DNA of 64,000 nt from Georgenia yuyongxinii (GTDB lineage Bacteria > Actinomycetota > Actinomycetes > Actinomycetales > Actinomycetaceae), in contig NZ_CP040915.1 in the NCBI RefSeq assembly GCF_006352065.1, positions 3,100,001 through 3,164,000 on the forward strand, in the 5' to 3' direction. The notes under the pieces were generated by a model. That model searched no databases. It had not been told where the DNA came from and saw nothing but the letters and a program-made list of their open reading frames with translations. The position numbers were made by a program, and so were the translations under genes. Of the stretch, positions 16,992-25,941 are shown piece by piece (positions within the stretch are counted from its first letter, which is position 1; each line of letters opens with the position of its first letter).

Positions 16992-19837
16992 CGGGCGCTG
17001 CCGGCCGGCTGGCCGGCATCGCCGTCCCGCCGGGCGGCATCGCCGTCCCGCTGGGCGGCCCTGCGGTCGCGGCGGGCGAGCCAGACCCAGGCCGCGGCGA
17101 GCGCGAGCGCCGTCGCACCGGCCACCCACGGACCCACGCCCCAGCCCACCGGCCGGTACGCGAGGTCGATCACGTGCTCGCCGGCAGGCACCGGCACGCC
17201 CTTCATGGCGTGGTCGGCACGAACGATCGGGACCTCCCGGCCGTCGACGGTGGCGACCCAGTCGTCCTGGAAGCCGTCCGCCACCACGAGCATCCCGGCG
17301 CCGTCGGACGTGACGCGCACGCGCTGGAGGTCGTCGTCGTCCTGTTCCACGAGGACGACGGCGGGCGCCCCGTCGAAGGCGTGGGCGGCGGCGTCCGACC
17401 CGGTCAGCAGCACCGTCGTGGGCGCGACGTCGGCCATGAGCTCGGCACACTCCACGGCCGTCTCGCACGTCTCAGCGCCCGACGCCCACCGGAAGCGCGG
17501 CAGTACGCTCTCGCGCTCGTAGACCTGGGCGTCCGCGGTCTGCACGAGGGTCAGACCGTCGTCGGGGGCCACGATGACGCCCGCCCAGGCCGCGCCCTGC
17601 TGGTCCGGGAACCCGCCCGCGGCGCGCACCTCGAGGTCGGCGCCACCCTCGGCGCGCACGGTGACCGTGTAGGGCTCGGTCGTCGTGGCGAGGTGTTCCC
17701 CGGCGACGGCGACCGTGACGGTGCCGGTCTCGTGGTCCCGGAGCCGGCGCGAGCTCTCGGCGAGGACCCGGCCGTCGGCGGCAACCGCCTGGGCGACGAG
17801 GCGGCCGGTGTCCCCCGACTCCGGGACGTCACCGGTGGATCCGACGAGCTCGACGACGGCGCCGCGCACGGGCGTCCCGGCGGGCACGACGCGGGCGGCG
17901 ACGGCTTCCTGCAGCACCACGCTGCGGGCGTCGTCCTGCTCTCCGTCGCCCCAGAAGGACCCGAGCGGCACCATGGTGGTGTCGGCGACGCCGTAGCGGA
18001 CGGCGAACCGGTCCATGACCGGGCCTTCGAGGGCGCCCAAGGTGCTGAGCGAGTGGGAGGTCGCCGAGGCGAACATGCCGGGATCGGCCTCGAGGAGCAG
18101 GGCACGCCACTCCTCCGGGGTGAAGGTGTGCCCAGAGAGGGAACGCAGCCCGTGGACCTGGCCGGCCCCGCCCCAGTACGCGCTGTGCACGCCGACGAGG
18201 CGTTCCCGGCCCAGGTTGGCCCGCAGGAAGGCGTCTGTGCTGGTCTCGCGGTACGCCAGCTCCGGGTCCACACGGGGCCACATCGCGTGGGCGAAGGTGA
18301 GCCCGTCCACCGCCAGCAGGACCGGGATCGCGGCGACGGCGACGGCGCGCCACCGGACCCGCGGAGCCATCGCCCACGCCCAGGCCAGCGCGACGCCCGC
18401 GCCGCAGAGGAAGCCGAGCAGCACGGTGCCGCGCACCTGCTGCCACTCCTGCGGACCCGGTGCGACGGAGTATGTCGCCCAGGCGGCGGCGCCGAGCAGG
18501 ACCGGCCCCGCCGCCACGGCGAGCCAGCGCCACCAGCGGCCCTGCCCGGCTGAGCGGGCGACGGCGTCGAAGCCGACGGCGGCGAGCATGGCGAGCATGA
18601 GGCCGCCGACGGCGCGCATGCGGTGCAGGCCGGAGCCGCCCATCAGGGGCAGCAGCTGGAGGAGGTAGTTGAGCGGTCCGCCCAGGAAGGTCGCGGCGAG
18701 GGCCACCAGGCCACCGACGAGGAGGAAGGTGCGCACACCCCGGCTGAGCCATGCCCCGACGGGCAGCACCACGGCGGCCAGGCACAGCACGACGGCGCCG
18801 GCGCCGACGAACGAGATGCCCTCGACGGGGATGTAGCTGCCCCAGCGTGCGTCCCCGCTGTGGCACGTGCCCAGGGCCTGGGGATAGGCGATGGTGAGGA
18901 TCTCGCCCAGCCCGATCGTCGCGGTCCAGGCGTTCGCCCGGCGCTCGAGGTCCACGGTGCCCATGAGCTGCTGCGCCCAGGGCACCACCTGGAAGCCGAC
19001 GAGCAGCAGCGCCACCGCTCCCCCGCCCGCGGCGAGCAGCGGGGCACGGCCCCAGCGTTCCCAAGGACCGCCCCGGGCGGCGCGGCCCGTCGTCCGGTTG
19101 AGCACCACCAGCCGGACGACGGCGTAGGCGGCGGCGAGGTAGACGGCGTGCACCGCGATGGCCGGGAATCCACCCAGCACGATCGCGGCGACCACGAGCG
19201 GCAGCGGCAGGGCGGAGCGCACGGTCCGGTCCTGGACGAGGCGCTCCATCGCCCAGAACAGCAGCGGGAAGAACGCGGCGGTGCGGGTCTGTGGCCAGTT
19301 GGTCCACATGACCATGAACGAGCCGGTGGCGTAGAGGAAGCCGCCCACCACGCCCGCCGGCACGGAGAGCCCGACCCGACGCGCCCACAAGACCGTGCCG
19401 GCCAGGATCGCGGCGACCTCGAAGAGCTTCATCCACCCCTGGAACGCGGCATCCGGCATGGCGAGCGTCGCCTGGAAGATCGGGGAGACCACCCCCTGGA
19501 AGGGAGCGGCGGCGAGGATCGTGCCGGCCGAGGCGTAGTTGTCCCACAGCGGTGCCGGATCCCCCGCGGCGAGCCGGTCGCGGTACACGAGCTGGTGCGG
19601 GAGGGAGGCGTCGATGGTGTCCGAGACGCAGGTGTTGACCACCTGCTCGACCGTGCTCGTCTCTGCCCAGGGCGCGCGCCGCTCGATGAGGTCGCCGGCG
19701 GCGAACAGCCGCAGGCCCAGGAGGGAGGGGCCGAGCAGCACGACGACGAGCAGCACCGGGGCCAGCCAGGCCGTCCAGCGCGCGGGGGCCCGCTGGACGT
19801 CCCGCGCCCGGTGGTCTGGCTCCTCCCCCGACCTCAC
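16988..19837 (-). CDS. Large YfhO-like bacterial membrane protein
   Basis: A 949-residue protein with a dozen or more N-terminal transmembrane segments and a large extracytoplasmic C-terminal domain closed by a last helix (ATALALAAAWVWLARR). DLIERRAPWAE, ASAGTILAAAPFQGVVSP and YATGSFMVMWTNWPQTRTAA resemble the YfhO family, members of which modify teichoic or lipoteichoic acids with sugars taken from a polyprenyl carrier. The tail near residue 930 carries degenerate RRDGDA repeats. GTG 19837 directly follows the TGA of the upstream gene (TGAGTG), so translation is likely coupled. A GT-C role in decorating a surface polymer is inference. Confidence 0.8.
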   Translation of the reverse strand: MRSGEEPDHRARDVQRAPARWTAWLAPVLLVVVLLGPSLLGLRLFAAGDLIERRAPWAETSTVEQVVNTCVSDTIDASLPHQLVYRDRLAAGDPAPLWDNYASAGTILAAAPFQGVVSPIFQATLAMPDAAFQGWMKLFEVAAILAGTVLWARRVGLSVPAGVVGGFLYATGSFMVMWTNWPQTRTAAFFPLLFWAMERLVQDRTVRSALPLPLVVAAIVLGGFPAIAVHAVYLAAAYAVVRLVVLNRTTGRAARGGPWERWGRAPLLAAGGGAVALLLVGFQVVPWAQQLMGTVDLERRANAWTATIGLGEILTIAYPQALGTCHSGDARWGSYIPVEGISFVGAGAVVLCLAAVVLPVGAWLSRGVRTFLLVGGLVALAATFLGGPLNYLLQLLPLMGGSGLHRMRAVGGLMLAMLAAVGFDAVARSAGQGRWWRWLAVAAGPVLLGAAAWATYSVAPGPQEWQQVRGTVLLGFLCGAGVALAWAWAMAPRVRWRAVAVAAIPVLLAVDGLTFAHAMWPRVDPELAYRETSTDAFLRANLGRERLVGVHSAYWGGAGQVHGLRSLSGHTFTPEEWRALLLEADPGMFASATSHSLSTLGALEGPVMDRFAVRYGVADTTMVPLGSFWGDGEQDDARSVVLQEAVAARVVPAGTPVRGAVVELVGSTGDVPESGDTGRLVAQAVAADGRVLAESSRRLRDHETGTVTVAVAGEHLATTTEPYTVTVRAEGGADLEVRAAGGFPDQQGAAWAGVIVAPDDGLTLVQTADAQVYERESVLPRFRWASGAETCETAVECAELMADVAPTTVLLTGSDAAAHAFDGAPAVVLVEQDDDDLQRVRVTSDGAGMLVVADGFQDDWVATVDGREVPIVRADHAMKGVPVPAGEHVIDLAYRPVGWGVGPWVAGATALALAAAWVWLARRDRRAAQRDGDAARRDGDAGQPAGSAR

Positions 19838-22426
19838 TCAGCGTCCCAGCCGGCGGCGCGCCACGCCCACGGCCCGGACGGCGACGGCGCGGGCGCCCTC
19901 CGCGCGGTAGACCCGCCGTGCGGCGGCGGCCTTGCCGAGCAGCGGCGCCGCCCGGCGGGCCAGCGGGTGCCGGCGCACGCCGGCGCGCAGCCCGTCCGCG
20001 GTGGGGACGGCATAGGGCTCGACGAACGCGTCAGCGGCGGAGAGCGGCTCGTCGTCGACCACCGGCTCCCAATCGGTGGGGCGGCGCGCCCCGTGCAGCC
20101 GCACGTGCTCGGCGGCGGCGAGGAGGTTGTCGAGGTACACCGGTCCCTGGACGTGCGGGGACCAGCGCAGCAACGCCTCGCGCCGCGCCTGGGTGCCGAT
20201 GCGGCGGCGCAGGGCGACGTCGTCCAGGAGCGCCGTGATCGCCTCCTGCCACTGGCTCGGGGACGTGGCCAGGAACCCGGTGCGGCCGTGGTCCACGGAC
20301 TCGCGGAACGGCTGGGTGGAGGACGCCACCACCGGGGTCTCCACCAGGGCGGCCTCGAGCCACTTGATGGCGGACTTCGCCTCGTTGAACTGGCTGGCCT
20401 CGGTCAGCGGCGCGAGGCAGACGTCCACGTCGCGCAGCAGGCCGGGCAGCTCGTGCCAGGGTGTGAACGGCAGCCGGTGCACCCTGCCCGCCACCTGCTC
20501 CAGGGCGGCGGTCGGCTTGAGGTGGCCACCGAGCCAGAGCTCGACGTCGGGATGGGCCCGCATGACCTCGAGGACGGCGGGCTCGACGTACGCCCAGTCG
20601 GCGTCGTGGGTGGTGGTGCCGGAGAAGTAGCCGATCCGCAACGGTCCGGGGGTGCGCTCGCGCTGCACGGCGGCGTCACTGGCCTGCGCGAGCAGGGTGC
20701 CCACGCCGTTGGCGAAGCGGCGGGCGGGCAGCCCGGTCACCGCCGTCGCGTGCCGGCACAGCTCCTCGGTGCTGCCGATGAACACGTCCGCCAGCTCCAT
20801 GGTGGTGCGGTACCGGGCGACTCCGCGCCACCACAGGGCGATCTCCTCCTCGGGCAGCCCGGCCAGGCCGTGCACCTGGCTCTGCAGCGAGGGGTCGAAG
20901 ATGAGGTCGTCGACGTCGAAGAGCACCGGGACGCGCCGCTCCCGCGCCCGCACCTTCTCGACCAGGTCGACCACCTGGGCGGTGGCCGGCACCCGGTAGA
21001 AGACGACGGCGTCAGCCTCCTCCACGAGGTGGGTCAGCTCGGGGTCGCGGTAGTGCCGCACGTCGACGTGGCGGCCGAGGGCGCGCAGCGCCTCGGCGGG
21101 CAGGTGCGCCCGGTAGCGCAGCGGCGCTCCCTGGATGCCGACGACGAAGAGGATCCGCTGCATGAGCTGGTCCGCGGCCGCTCGCACGGGCCGTGCGTCG
21201 GTCTCGGGCTGGAGCGAGGGCGCAGCGAGGAGGTCCTCGTACCGGCTGATCAGCCCGGCGGCCTGGTCGGCGAACGAGCGCATCGGGGTGGCCGACCCCT
21301 CGCCCTTCATCGCCGCCACCCGGGACGGCTCCTCGATGATCCCGCGCAGCGCCGCGGCCAGTGCGGTCGCGTCCGCGGCGGGCACCACGAGCCCGTTGCG
21401 GCCGTGCGCGACCGCTTCCTCGGGGCCGAGCGTGTCCGAGCACACCACGGCCAGCCCGGCGGCGAGCGCCTCCCGGGTGAGGATGGAGTGGGACTCACGC
21501 ACCACCGAGGGGAGCACGAGGACGTCGTGCGCGGCGAGCACGTTCCCAAGGTCCGCGGGGCGGTAGGCCGGACGCAGCCGGACCTGCGCCGGCACGTCGC
21601 CGGCGGCAGCCTCGTCCACGCCGTACAGGTCCAGCTGCCACCCCTCGGTCCCGGCGAGCTCACGCGCCGCCGTCCGCAGGATCGTGAAGCCCTTCATCGG
21701 GTCCGCGCCCCCGGCGTACATCAGCCGCAGGGGTGACCCGACCGGTCCGGGCGGCGCAGTGACCACACCGGCGGGAACCGTGGCGTCGAGCTCGGCCAGG
21801 CCGTTCTCGTCCACCTGCAGCTTCTCGGCGGGCACGCCGTTGGCGATGAACACCCGGGCGGCGGAGGCGGAGGGCGCGAGGACGAGGTCGGCGGCGGCGA
21901 GGTCGGGCGCCAGGCGGGCGTTGCGCTGCTCGAGCCAGGCGTGGTCCACCTGGCACGGGCACGCGCCGCAGCTGACCACGAGGGAGCAGGGCCGCAGCTC
22001 CTTCGTGGCGAGGAACTGCCGGGCGCAGAACCACCAGAAGTCGTGCATCGTGACGACCACCTGGGCCCCGGCGTCCTTGGCGGCCCGCACGAGGGAGCCG
22101 CCGAGGGTCTGCAGGGAGTGCAGGTGGACGACGTCGGGGCGCACCTGCGCGAGCCAGTCCCGGAAGTCGGCCTCGACGTCGGGGTTGACGGTGTTCTTCG
22201 GGTCGTCCCAGGCCGTCCATGGCGTGATGACCACCCACCGGACGGTGACGTCGTCGTCCTGGTCGGTCCAGGTCTCCAGCGGCGGGCGCGCGGCGTCGAG
22301 GTAGCCGGCGTAGACCAGGCTCTCGTGCCCGGCGGCGGCCACCGCCCGCGCGATGCGGTGCGGGACCAGGGTGCCGCCGCTGACGAAGTTGGGCGGGAAG
22401 TGGGCGGAGACCTGGGCGACGCGCAT
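19838..22426 (-). CDS. Two-domain glycosyltransferase (tandem GT-B units)
   Basis: An 862-residue protein with two complete GT4-like halves. Domain 1 (about 1-410) starts MRVAQVSAHFPPNFVSGG, has PDVVHLHSLQTLGG, LRLMYAGGADPMKGF and the donor-site SHSILTREALAAGLAVVCSD with the paired glutamates. Domain 2 (about 430-800) starts RILFVVGIQGAPLRYRA, has LFDVDDLIFDP, LRIGYFSGTTTHD and NEAKSAIKWLEAALVETPVV. Each half could add one residue, so the protein may build a disaccharide step. A CGACPCQ cluster near residue 160 is unusual and may bind metal or form disulfides. ATG 22426 starts at the conserved opening. It is transcribed into the YfhO-like gene. Confidence 0.88.
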   Translation of the reverse strand: MRVAQVSAHFPPNFVSGGTLVPHRIARAVAAAGHESLVYAGYLDAARPPLETWTDQDDDVTVRWVVITPWTAWDDPKNTVNPDVEADFRDWLAQVRPDVVHLHSLQTLGGSLVRAAKDAGAQVVVTMHDFWWFCARQFLATKELRPCSLVVSCGACPCQVDHAWLEQRNARLAPDLAAADLVLAPSASAARVFIANGVPAEKLQVDENGLAELDATVPAGVVTAPPGPVGSPLRLMYAGGADPMKGFTILRTAARELAGTEGWQLDLYGVDEAAAGDVPAQVRLRPAYRPADLGNVLAAHDVLVLPSVVRESHSILTREALAAGLAVVCSDTLGPEEAVAHGRNGLVVPAADATALAAALRGIIEEPSRVAAMKGEGSATPMRSFADQAAGLISRYEDLLAAPSLQPETDARPVRAAADQLMQRILFVVGIQGAPLRYRAHLPAEALRALGRHVDVRHYRDPELTHLVEEADAVVFYRVPATAQVVDLVEKVRARERRVPVLFDVDDLIFDPSLQSQVHGLAGLPEEEIALWWRGVARYRTTMELADVFIGSTEELCRHATAVTGLPARRFANGVGTLLAQASDAAVQRERTPGPLRIGYFSGTTTHDADWAYVEPAVLEVMRAHPDVELWLGGHLKPTAALEQVAGRVHRLPFTPWHELPGLLRDVDVCLAPLTEASQFNEAKSAIKWLEAALVETPVVASSTQPFRESVDHGRTGFLATSPSQWQEAITALLDDVALRRRIGTQARREALLRWSPHVQGPVYLDNLLAAAEHVRLHGARRPTDWEPVVDDEPLSAADAFVEPYAVPTADGLRAGVRRHPLARRAAPLLGKAAAARRVYRAEGARAVAVRAVGVARRRLGR

Positions 22427-22548
22427 GGTCACGCATCGTAGTTCGGGGTCCGATGGCGCCCGCACCGCGACCGCGACCGGGATGCCGGCGTCCGGGGGCG
22501 CGTCGGGTGTTCCGGGGGCCGGGGTCGCGATGCCATAGCGTTGGGCGC

Positions 22549-22908
22549 ATGTCCAGCCACCCACCCGTCCCCGCGCCGGACGCCTACTGGCGCGAGCACC
22601 TGCGGCCGCAGGACGCCGCCGCCCACGCCGCCGAGGCGGACCGTGCCGCGGCGCTGGAGATCGACGGCCTGCACGAGCGTTGCGCCGAGCTCACCGCCGC
22701 CCTGACCCAGGCCCGCGCCGCCATCACCGTGCGCCACCAGCTGCTCACGGACCAGTCGGTAGCACTGGAGAAGGCCCGAGCCAGTGCGGACCAGGCGCAG
22801 GCCGCGCTGACGGAGGTCCTCGGCTCCCGGCGCTGGCGGGCAGCCGGCGCCGTGGCCGCCCTGGCCCGTGTCCCGCGCGCCGTCCTCAACCGCCTGCGCG
22901 GCGCATGA
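22549..22908 (+). CDS. Small coiled-coil protein coupled to a glycosyltransferase
   Basis: A 119-residue protein with no recognisable catalytic motif. Residues 25-85 are rich in Ala, Glu, Arg and Gln with heptad character (AAEADRAAALEIDGLHERC), predicting a coiled coil. The C-terminus SRRWRAAGAVAALARVPRAV resembles the SWRLTxPLR tail often found after coiled coils in actinobacterial and other glycosyltransferases, so this may be a detached domain of the next protein. Its TGA overlaps the ATG of the GT2 gene at 22905 (ATGA). A scaffolding or membrane-targeting role is inference. Confidence 0.75.
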   Translation: MSSHPPVPAPDAYWREHLRPQDAAAHAAEADRAAALEIDGLHERCAELTAALTQARAAITVRHQLLTDQSVALEKARASADQAQAALTEVLGSRRWRAAGAVAALARVPRAVLNRLRGA

Positions 22909-24413
22909 GCACCGTGCTGCTGAGCGTCGTGGTCGCGGTCGGGCCGATCACCGACCAGGTCGACGACGCCCCTCGGACCGCCCGCGAGGACGCCGTCGCC
23001 GCGACGGAGGGCTCGTTCGAGGCGCAGGGCGACGGCCCGTGGGAGCTGGTGCTCACCGAGGGCGCCGGTTCTCTGGCCGCTCGGTTGAACGCCGCCGTGG
23101 CACGCACGACCGGCCGGTTCGTCGCCGTCGTCGAGGCGGGCGACCGGCTCGAGCCCGGTGCGCTGGCCGCCGTCGCCGGCATGATCCGCGCGCGTGAGGG
23201 CGGCGCTCAGGAACCGGGCGTCGTCTACACGGACGAGCAGTGGGAGGGCGAGGGGGCCGCCGGCATCTTCATCAAGCCCCGGTGGGTGCCGCGCTACCTG
23301 GAGGGTTACTCCTACCTGGGACGGCTGTGCTTCGTGCGCCGTGACCTGCTCGACGCCGCGGGTGCCTGGCGCGACGACCACGCGCCCGTGCGGGAGTGGG
23401 ACCTGCACCTGCGCGTCACCGAGCTGACCGACGACGTCGTTCACGTGCCGGTGCTCGGCGTCGCCCGCGTGAACCCGCCGGCCGACGACGTCGAGGCGCG
23501 CGAGGCGGGGCGGAGAGCGGTCACCGCCCGCTATGACCGGCGTGGCGTGGCGGCCACGGTGGAGCTGACCGGTGAGGGGGACGAGCCGGGCGGCTTCGTC
23601 CGCGTGTGGCGCGAGAGCGGCACCCCACTGGTGTCCATCGTCGTCCCGACGGCCGGCGGGCGGCGGCGCGTGCGTGGTCAGGACCGGGTCCTTGTCGAGA
23701 ACCTGCTGACCTCGCTGCTCGCGCGCACCACCTACCCGGCCTGGGAGATCGTGCTGGTGCCCAGCGAGGGCACGCCCGAGGACGTGCTCGAGCGCTGCAC
23801 CGCGCTGCTCGGGGAACGGCTGCACGTTGCTCCCGTCGCCGGCCCGTTCAACTTCTCCCGGTCGGTCAACACCGGCGTGGCCGCCGCGGCAGGCGAGCTC
23901 GTGCTCCTGCTGAACGACGACACGGAGGTCCTCGAGCCGCGCTGGCTGGACCGCATGGTCGCCGTGGCCGCCGAGGAGGGCGTGGGCGCGGTCGGGGCGA
24001 AGCTCCTGTTCGAGGACGGCCGCATCCAGCATGTCGGGGTCACGTTCGACAACGCCGGGCAAGCTGGGCACGCGTACATCTTCGAGCGTGAGGACGCCGG
24101 CCACTTCGGGTCCAAGGTGGTGGACCTGGACTACCTCGCCGTCACCGGCGCATGCCTCCTGGTGCGGCGGTCGGTGTACGAGGAGGTCGGCGGCTTCACC
24201 GAGGCGCTGCCGCTGAACTACAACGACGTGGACTTCTGCCTCAAGGTCGTCGCCTCCGGCAGGGGAATCGTCTGCACGCCGTTCGCCCGTCTCTACCACT
24301 ACGAGTCGAGCACCCGGGACACGACGAAGACTGCCGATGAGGCCCAGGCCATGGACTGGTGGTACCCGCGAACGCTGACTGACCCCTATGTGAACGTCCG
24401 CGGCCTGGGCTGA
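22905..24413 (+). CDS. Family 2 glycosyltransferase with N-terminal GT-like extension
   Basis: A 502-residue protein. Residues 1-230 look like a degraded GT-A unit (GRFVAVVEAGDRLEPGAL, YTDEQWEGEG, REWDLHLRVTEL). Residues about 235-500 form an intact one: TPLVSIVVPTAGG, FNFSRSVNTGVAAAAGELVL, LLLNDDTEVLEP with the DxD-type metal site, AVGAKLLFEDGRIQHVGVTF and NYNDVDFCLKVVASG. This arrangement resembles two-domain O-antigen and rhamnan glycosyltransferases. It is coupled to the coiled-coil gene by ATGA. Translation of this frame could extend upstream of 22905, but the ATG at the overlap is the natural start. Confidence 0.88.
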   Translation: MSTVLLSVVVAVGPITDQVDDAPRTAREDAVAATEGSFEAQGDGPWELVLTEGAGSLAARLNAAVARTTGRFVAVVEAGDRLEPGALAAVAGMIRAREGGAQEPGVVYTDEQWEGEGAAGIFIKPRWVPRYLEGYSYLGRLCFVRRDLLDAAGAWRDDHAPVREWDLHLRVTELTDDVVHVPVLGVARVNPPADDVEAREAGRRAVTARYDRRGVAATVELTGEGDEPGGFVRVWRESGTPLVSIVVPTAGGRRRVRGQDRVLVENLLTSLLARTTYPAWEIVLVPSEGTPEDVLERCTALLGERLHVAPVAGPFNFSRSVNTGVAAAAGELVLLLNDDTEVLEPRWLDRMVAVAAEEGVGAVGAKLLFEDGRIQHVGVTFDNAGQAGHAYIFEREDAGHFGSKVVDLDYLAVTGACLLVRRSVYEEVGGFTEALPLNYNDVDFCLKVVASGRGIVCTPFARLYHYESSTRDTTKTADEAQAMDWWYPRTLTDPYVNVRGLG

Positions 24414-24502
24414 CGGCTGGTTCCCGCCACCGGCAGCGGGAGCCGCCCACAGCGACGACTCGCGACCCGCGCCGGGGTACGGGATAACTTCGACCACGCC
24501 CG

Positions 24503-24549
24503 CGCCGGGGAAACTTCGTCAGGCTCTGCCTGATGGACTTACCCCGATC
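24503..24549. repeat. Dispersed 47-bp palindrome, copy 3 (supplies a stop codon)
   Basis: 21-bp arms with 5-nt loop CTCTG, between the convergent GT2 and AbiEi-like genes. The minus-strand gene takes its TAA (24541-24539) and its penultimate codons from the right arm. A fragmentary arm-like stretch (GGGATAACTTCG) lies at 24481. Confidence 0.85.
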
Positions 24550-25534
24550 GAGGCGCCCCGGCACGCCAAGACGGGCCTTCCACCAGGCCTGCCACGGCGC
24601 ACCCGGGACCACATGGTCTGGGCGTGTCCTGCCACCCACGCGAACGCAAGGCGATCGCTACCTGGCGGGCCACCTCGCACGGCGTCACGACGACGTGTCG
24701 CCACCGGTAGCGCAGCGTCAGCTCGCTTGCGCTGATCGACACCGCGTTGTCCCGCCAGACGTCCTTGTCGGTGCGACCGAACGGGTGGGCCAGCTGACCG
24801 TCGAGCTCCACGCGGACCAGCAGGCCCTTGTACACGCAGTCCGCGCGCAGCCACAGACCGTCAAGCACCTGTCGCAGCTGGAGCCGCGAGACAGGGAGAC
24901 CATGAGCACGCTCGATGCGGTGATAACGGTACTCGAGCGTGGACTCGACACCCCTGGCGATCACCTCCAGGAGCTCGCGCAGGAGCGCTCGGTGGCGAAG
25001 TCTGGGCCGTGCGTGGACCGCACGGCGAAGCTGCTCGAGGTCGGTGTTGTGCTGCAGCGCGCCGCACACGATGCTCACGACGCTGTCCTCGTCCGCGGCC
25101 TGGTGATCGGCCATGTCCAGCACCGTGTCGATCATGTTGACGGCTCTCAGCCGCCCCCATGACAACGGCATCCGTTTTCGGCGGCATACGCGCAGACCGG
25201 GCTGGCGCCTGACCTTTCGGCTGTGCGTCACACTGACGTGGATCACGTTGCCCGGTCGGTCGAGCAGTCCGCGGTGGAACGCGGCGCTCGCATGACTCAG
25301 TGCCGCTCCTGGCCCGGCGTACAACAGCGCTGCCCGAGCACGGCTGTGCCATGACAGGCGCCCGGTGTACACGACAAAAACCCCGGGGAACACCCGCTGC
25401 CAGCGCTTCGAGTCGACCTGGCGCGAGATCCAGTCCGGGGAGCCCCCCAGAGCGAGGACCTGCGCACGGGTGATTGCACCGTCCTGTCGCTGAGCCAGCT
25501 GATCGATCTTCTCGACGTTCGCTCGAGGAGCCAT
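24539..25534 (-). CDS. AbiEi-type antitoxin-domain / DUF559 endonuclease-fold protein
   Basis: A 331-residue protein common in actinobacteria. Residues 1-60 form a winged helix of the AbiEi antitoxin class (LAQRQDGAITRAQVLALGGS, RQVDSKRWQRVFPGVFVVY). Residues 220-310 look like a DUF559/Vsr-type PD-(D/E)xK nuclease fold: ESTLEYRYHRIERAHGLP, LRADCVYKGLLVRVELDG and DKDVWRDNAVSISA, with E, D and E-x-D positions that could bind a metal. No AbiEii toxin gene is adjacent, so this is not shown to be a toxin-antitoxin pair. ATG 25534 has a weak upstream site, and GTG 25537 is possible. The C-terminus (WRAGAPRSG) runs into the palindrome, which supplies the stop. Cellular role unknown. Confidence 0.75.
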   Translation of the reverse strand: MAPRANVEKIDQLAQRQDGAITRAQVLALGGSPDWISRQVDSKRWQRVFPGVFVVYTGRLSWHSRARAALLYAGPGAALSHASAAFHRGLLDRPGNVIHVSVTHSRKVRRQPGLRVCRRKRMPLSWGRLRAVNMIDTVLDMADHQAADEDSVVSIVCGALQHNTDLEQLRRAVHARPRLRHRALLRELLEVIARGVESTLEYRYHRIERAHGLPVSRLQLRQVLDGLWLRADCVYKGLLVRVELDGQLAHPFGRTDKDVWRDNAVSISASELTLRYRWRHVVVTPCEVARQVAIALRSRGWQDTPRPCGPGCAVAGLVEGPSWRAGAPRSG

Positions 25535-25941
25535 CACGCCAGGGTGCGGCCGGCGCCCACCACCAGGTGATCGACCCTCGCGATCCTGTGGATGAGCTGG
25601 CAAGACCGGCCCGCCTACGGCTGGGCCGGCAACCTGGGGCGTCCCGGAGGGGAGCCGGAGCATCGGCCAGCGAGGCCGAGTAGCGCCCTGCTCCGGTCTG
25701 GTGGGGCCCGAGCCGGATGATGGAAGGGCCAAGCCGGAAGATCGGGGAACATCCGTCAGGCCTTGCCTCACATTGTTTCCCCGATCGGGCCGACGGGTGT
25801 GGCAGCGCCGGAGGCGGGGCGGGAGCCAGGCAGCGCGCCGACGGGCCGGCAGGGAGCCGGGCAGCCGCCGCAGGTGATGGTCCACCGGCAGCCACCGCCC
25901 AACAGCTCCGCGCGGCACCTTGGCGCCCCGGCGCGGACGAG
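25535..25941. other. 407-bp intergenic region without a supported gene
   Basis: Between two minus-strand genes. It holds palindrome copy 4 (25740-25786), two AGCCGGA(A/T)GA-like words just before it, and an imperfect GGGAGCC(A/G)GGCAGC direct repeat near 25830-25860. Open frames here have no consistent codon bias or recognisable motif. Confidence 0.6.
25740..25786. repeat. Dispersed 47-bp palindrome, copy 4
   Basis: Arm 1 GATCGGGGAACATCCGTCAGG, loop CCTTG, arm 2 more decayed (CCTCACATTGTTTCCCCGATC). It lies alone in an intergenic region and is the least symmetrical of the five copies. Confidence 0.8.

Noticed and set aside
15264-17468. A 734-codon minus-strand frame across two membrane-protein genes
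   Set aside because: It overlaps convincing genes on both sides and carries only shadow-type composition; rejected.
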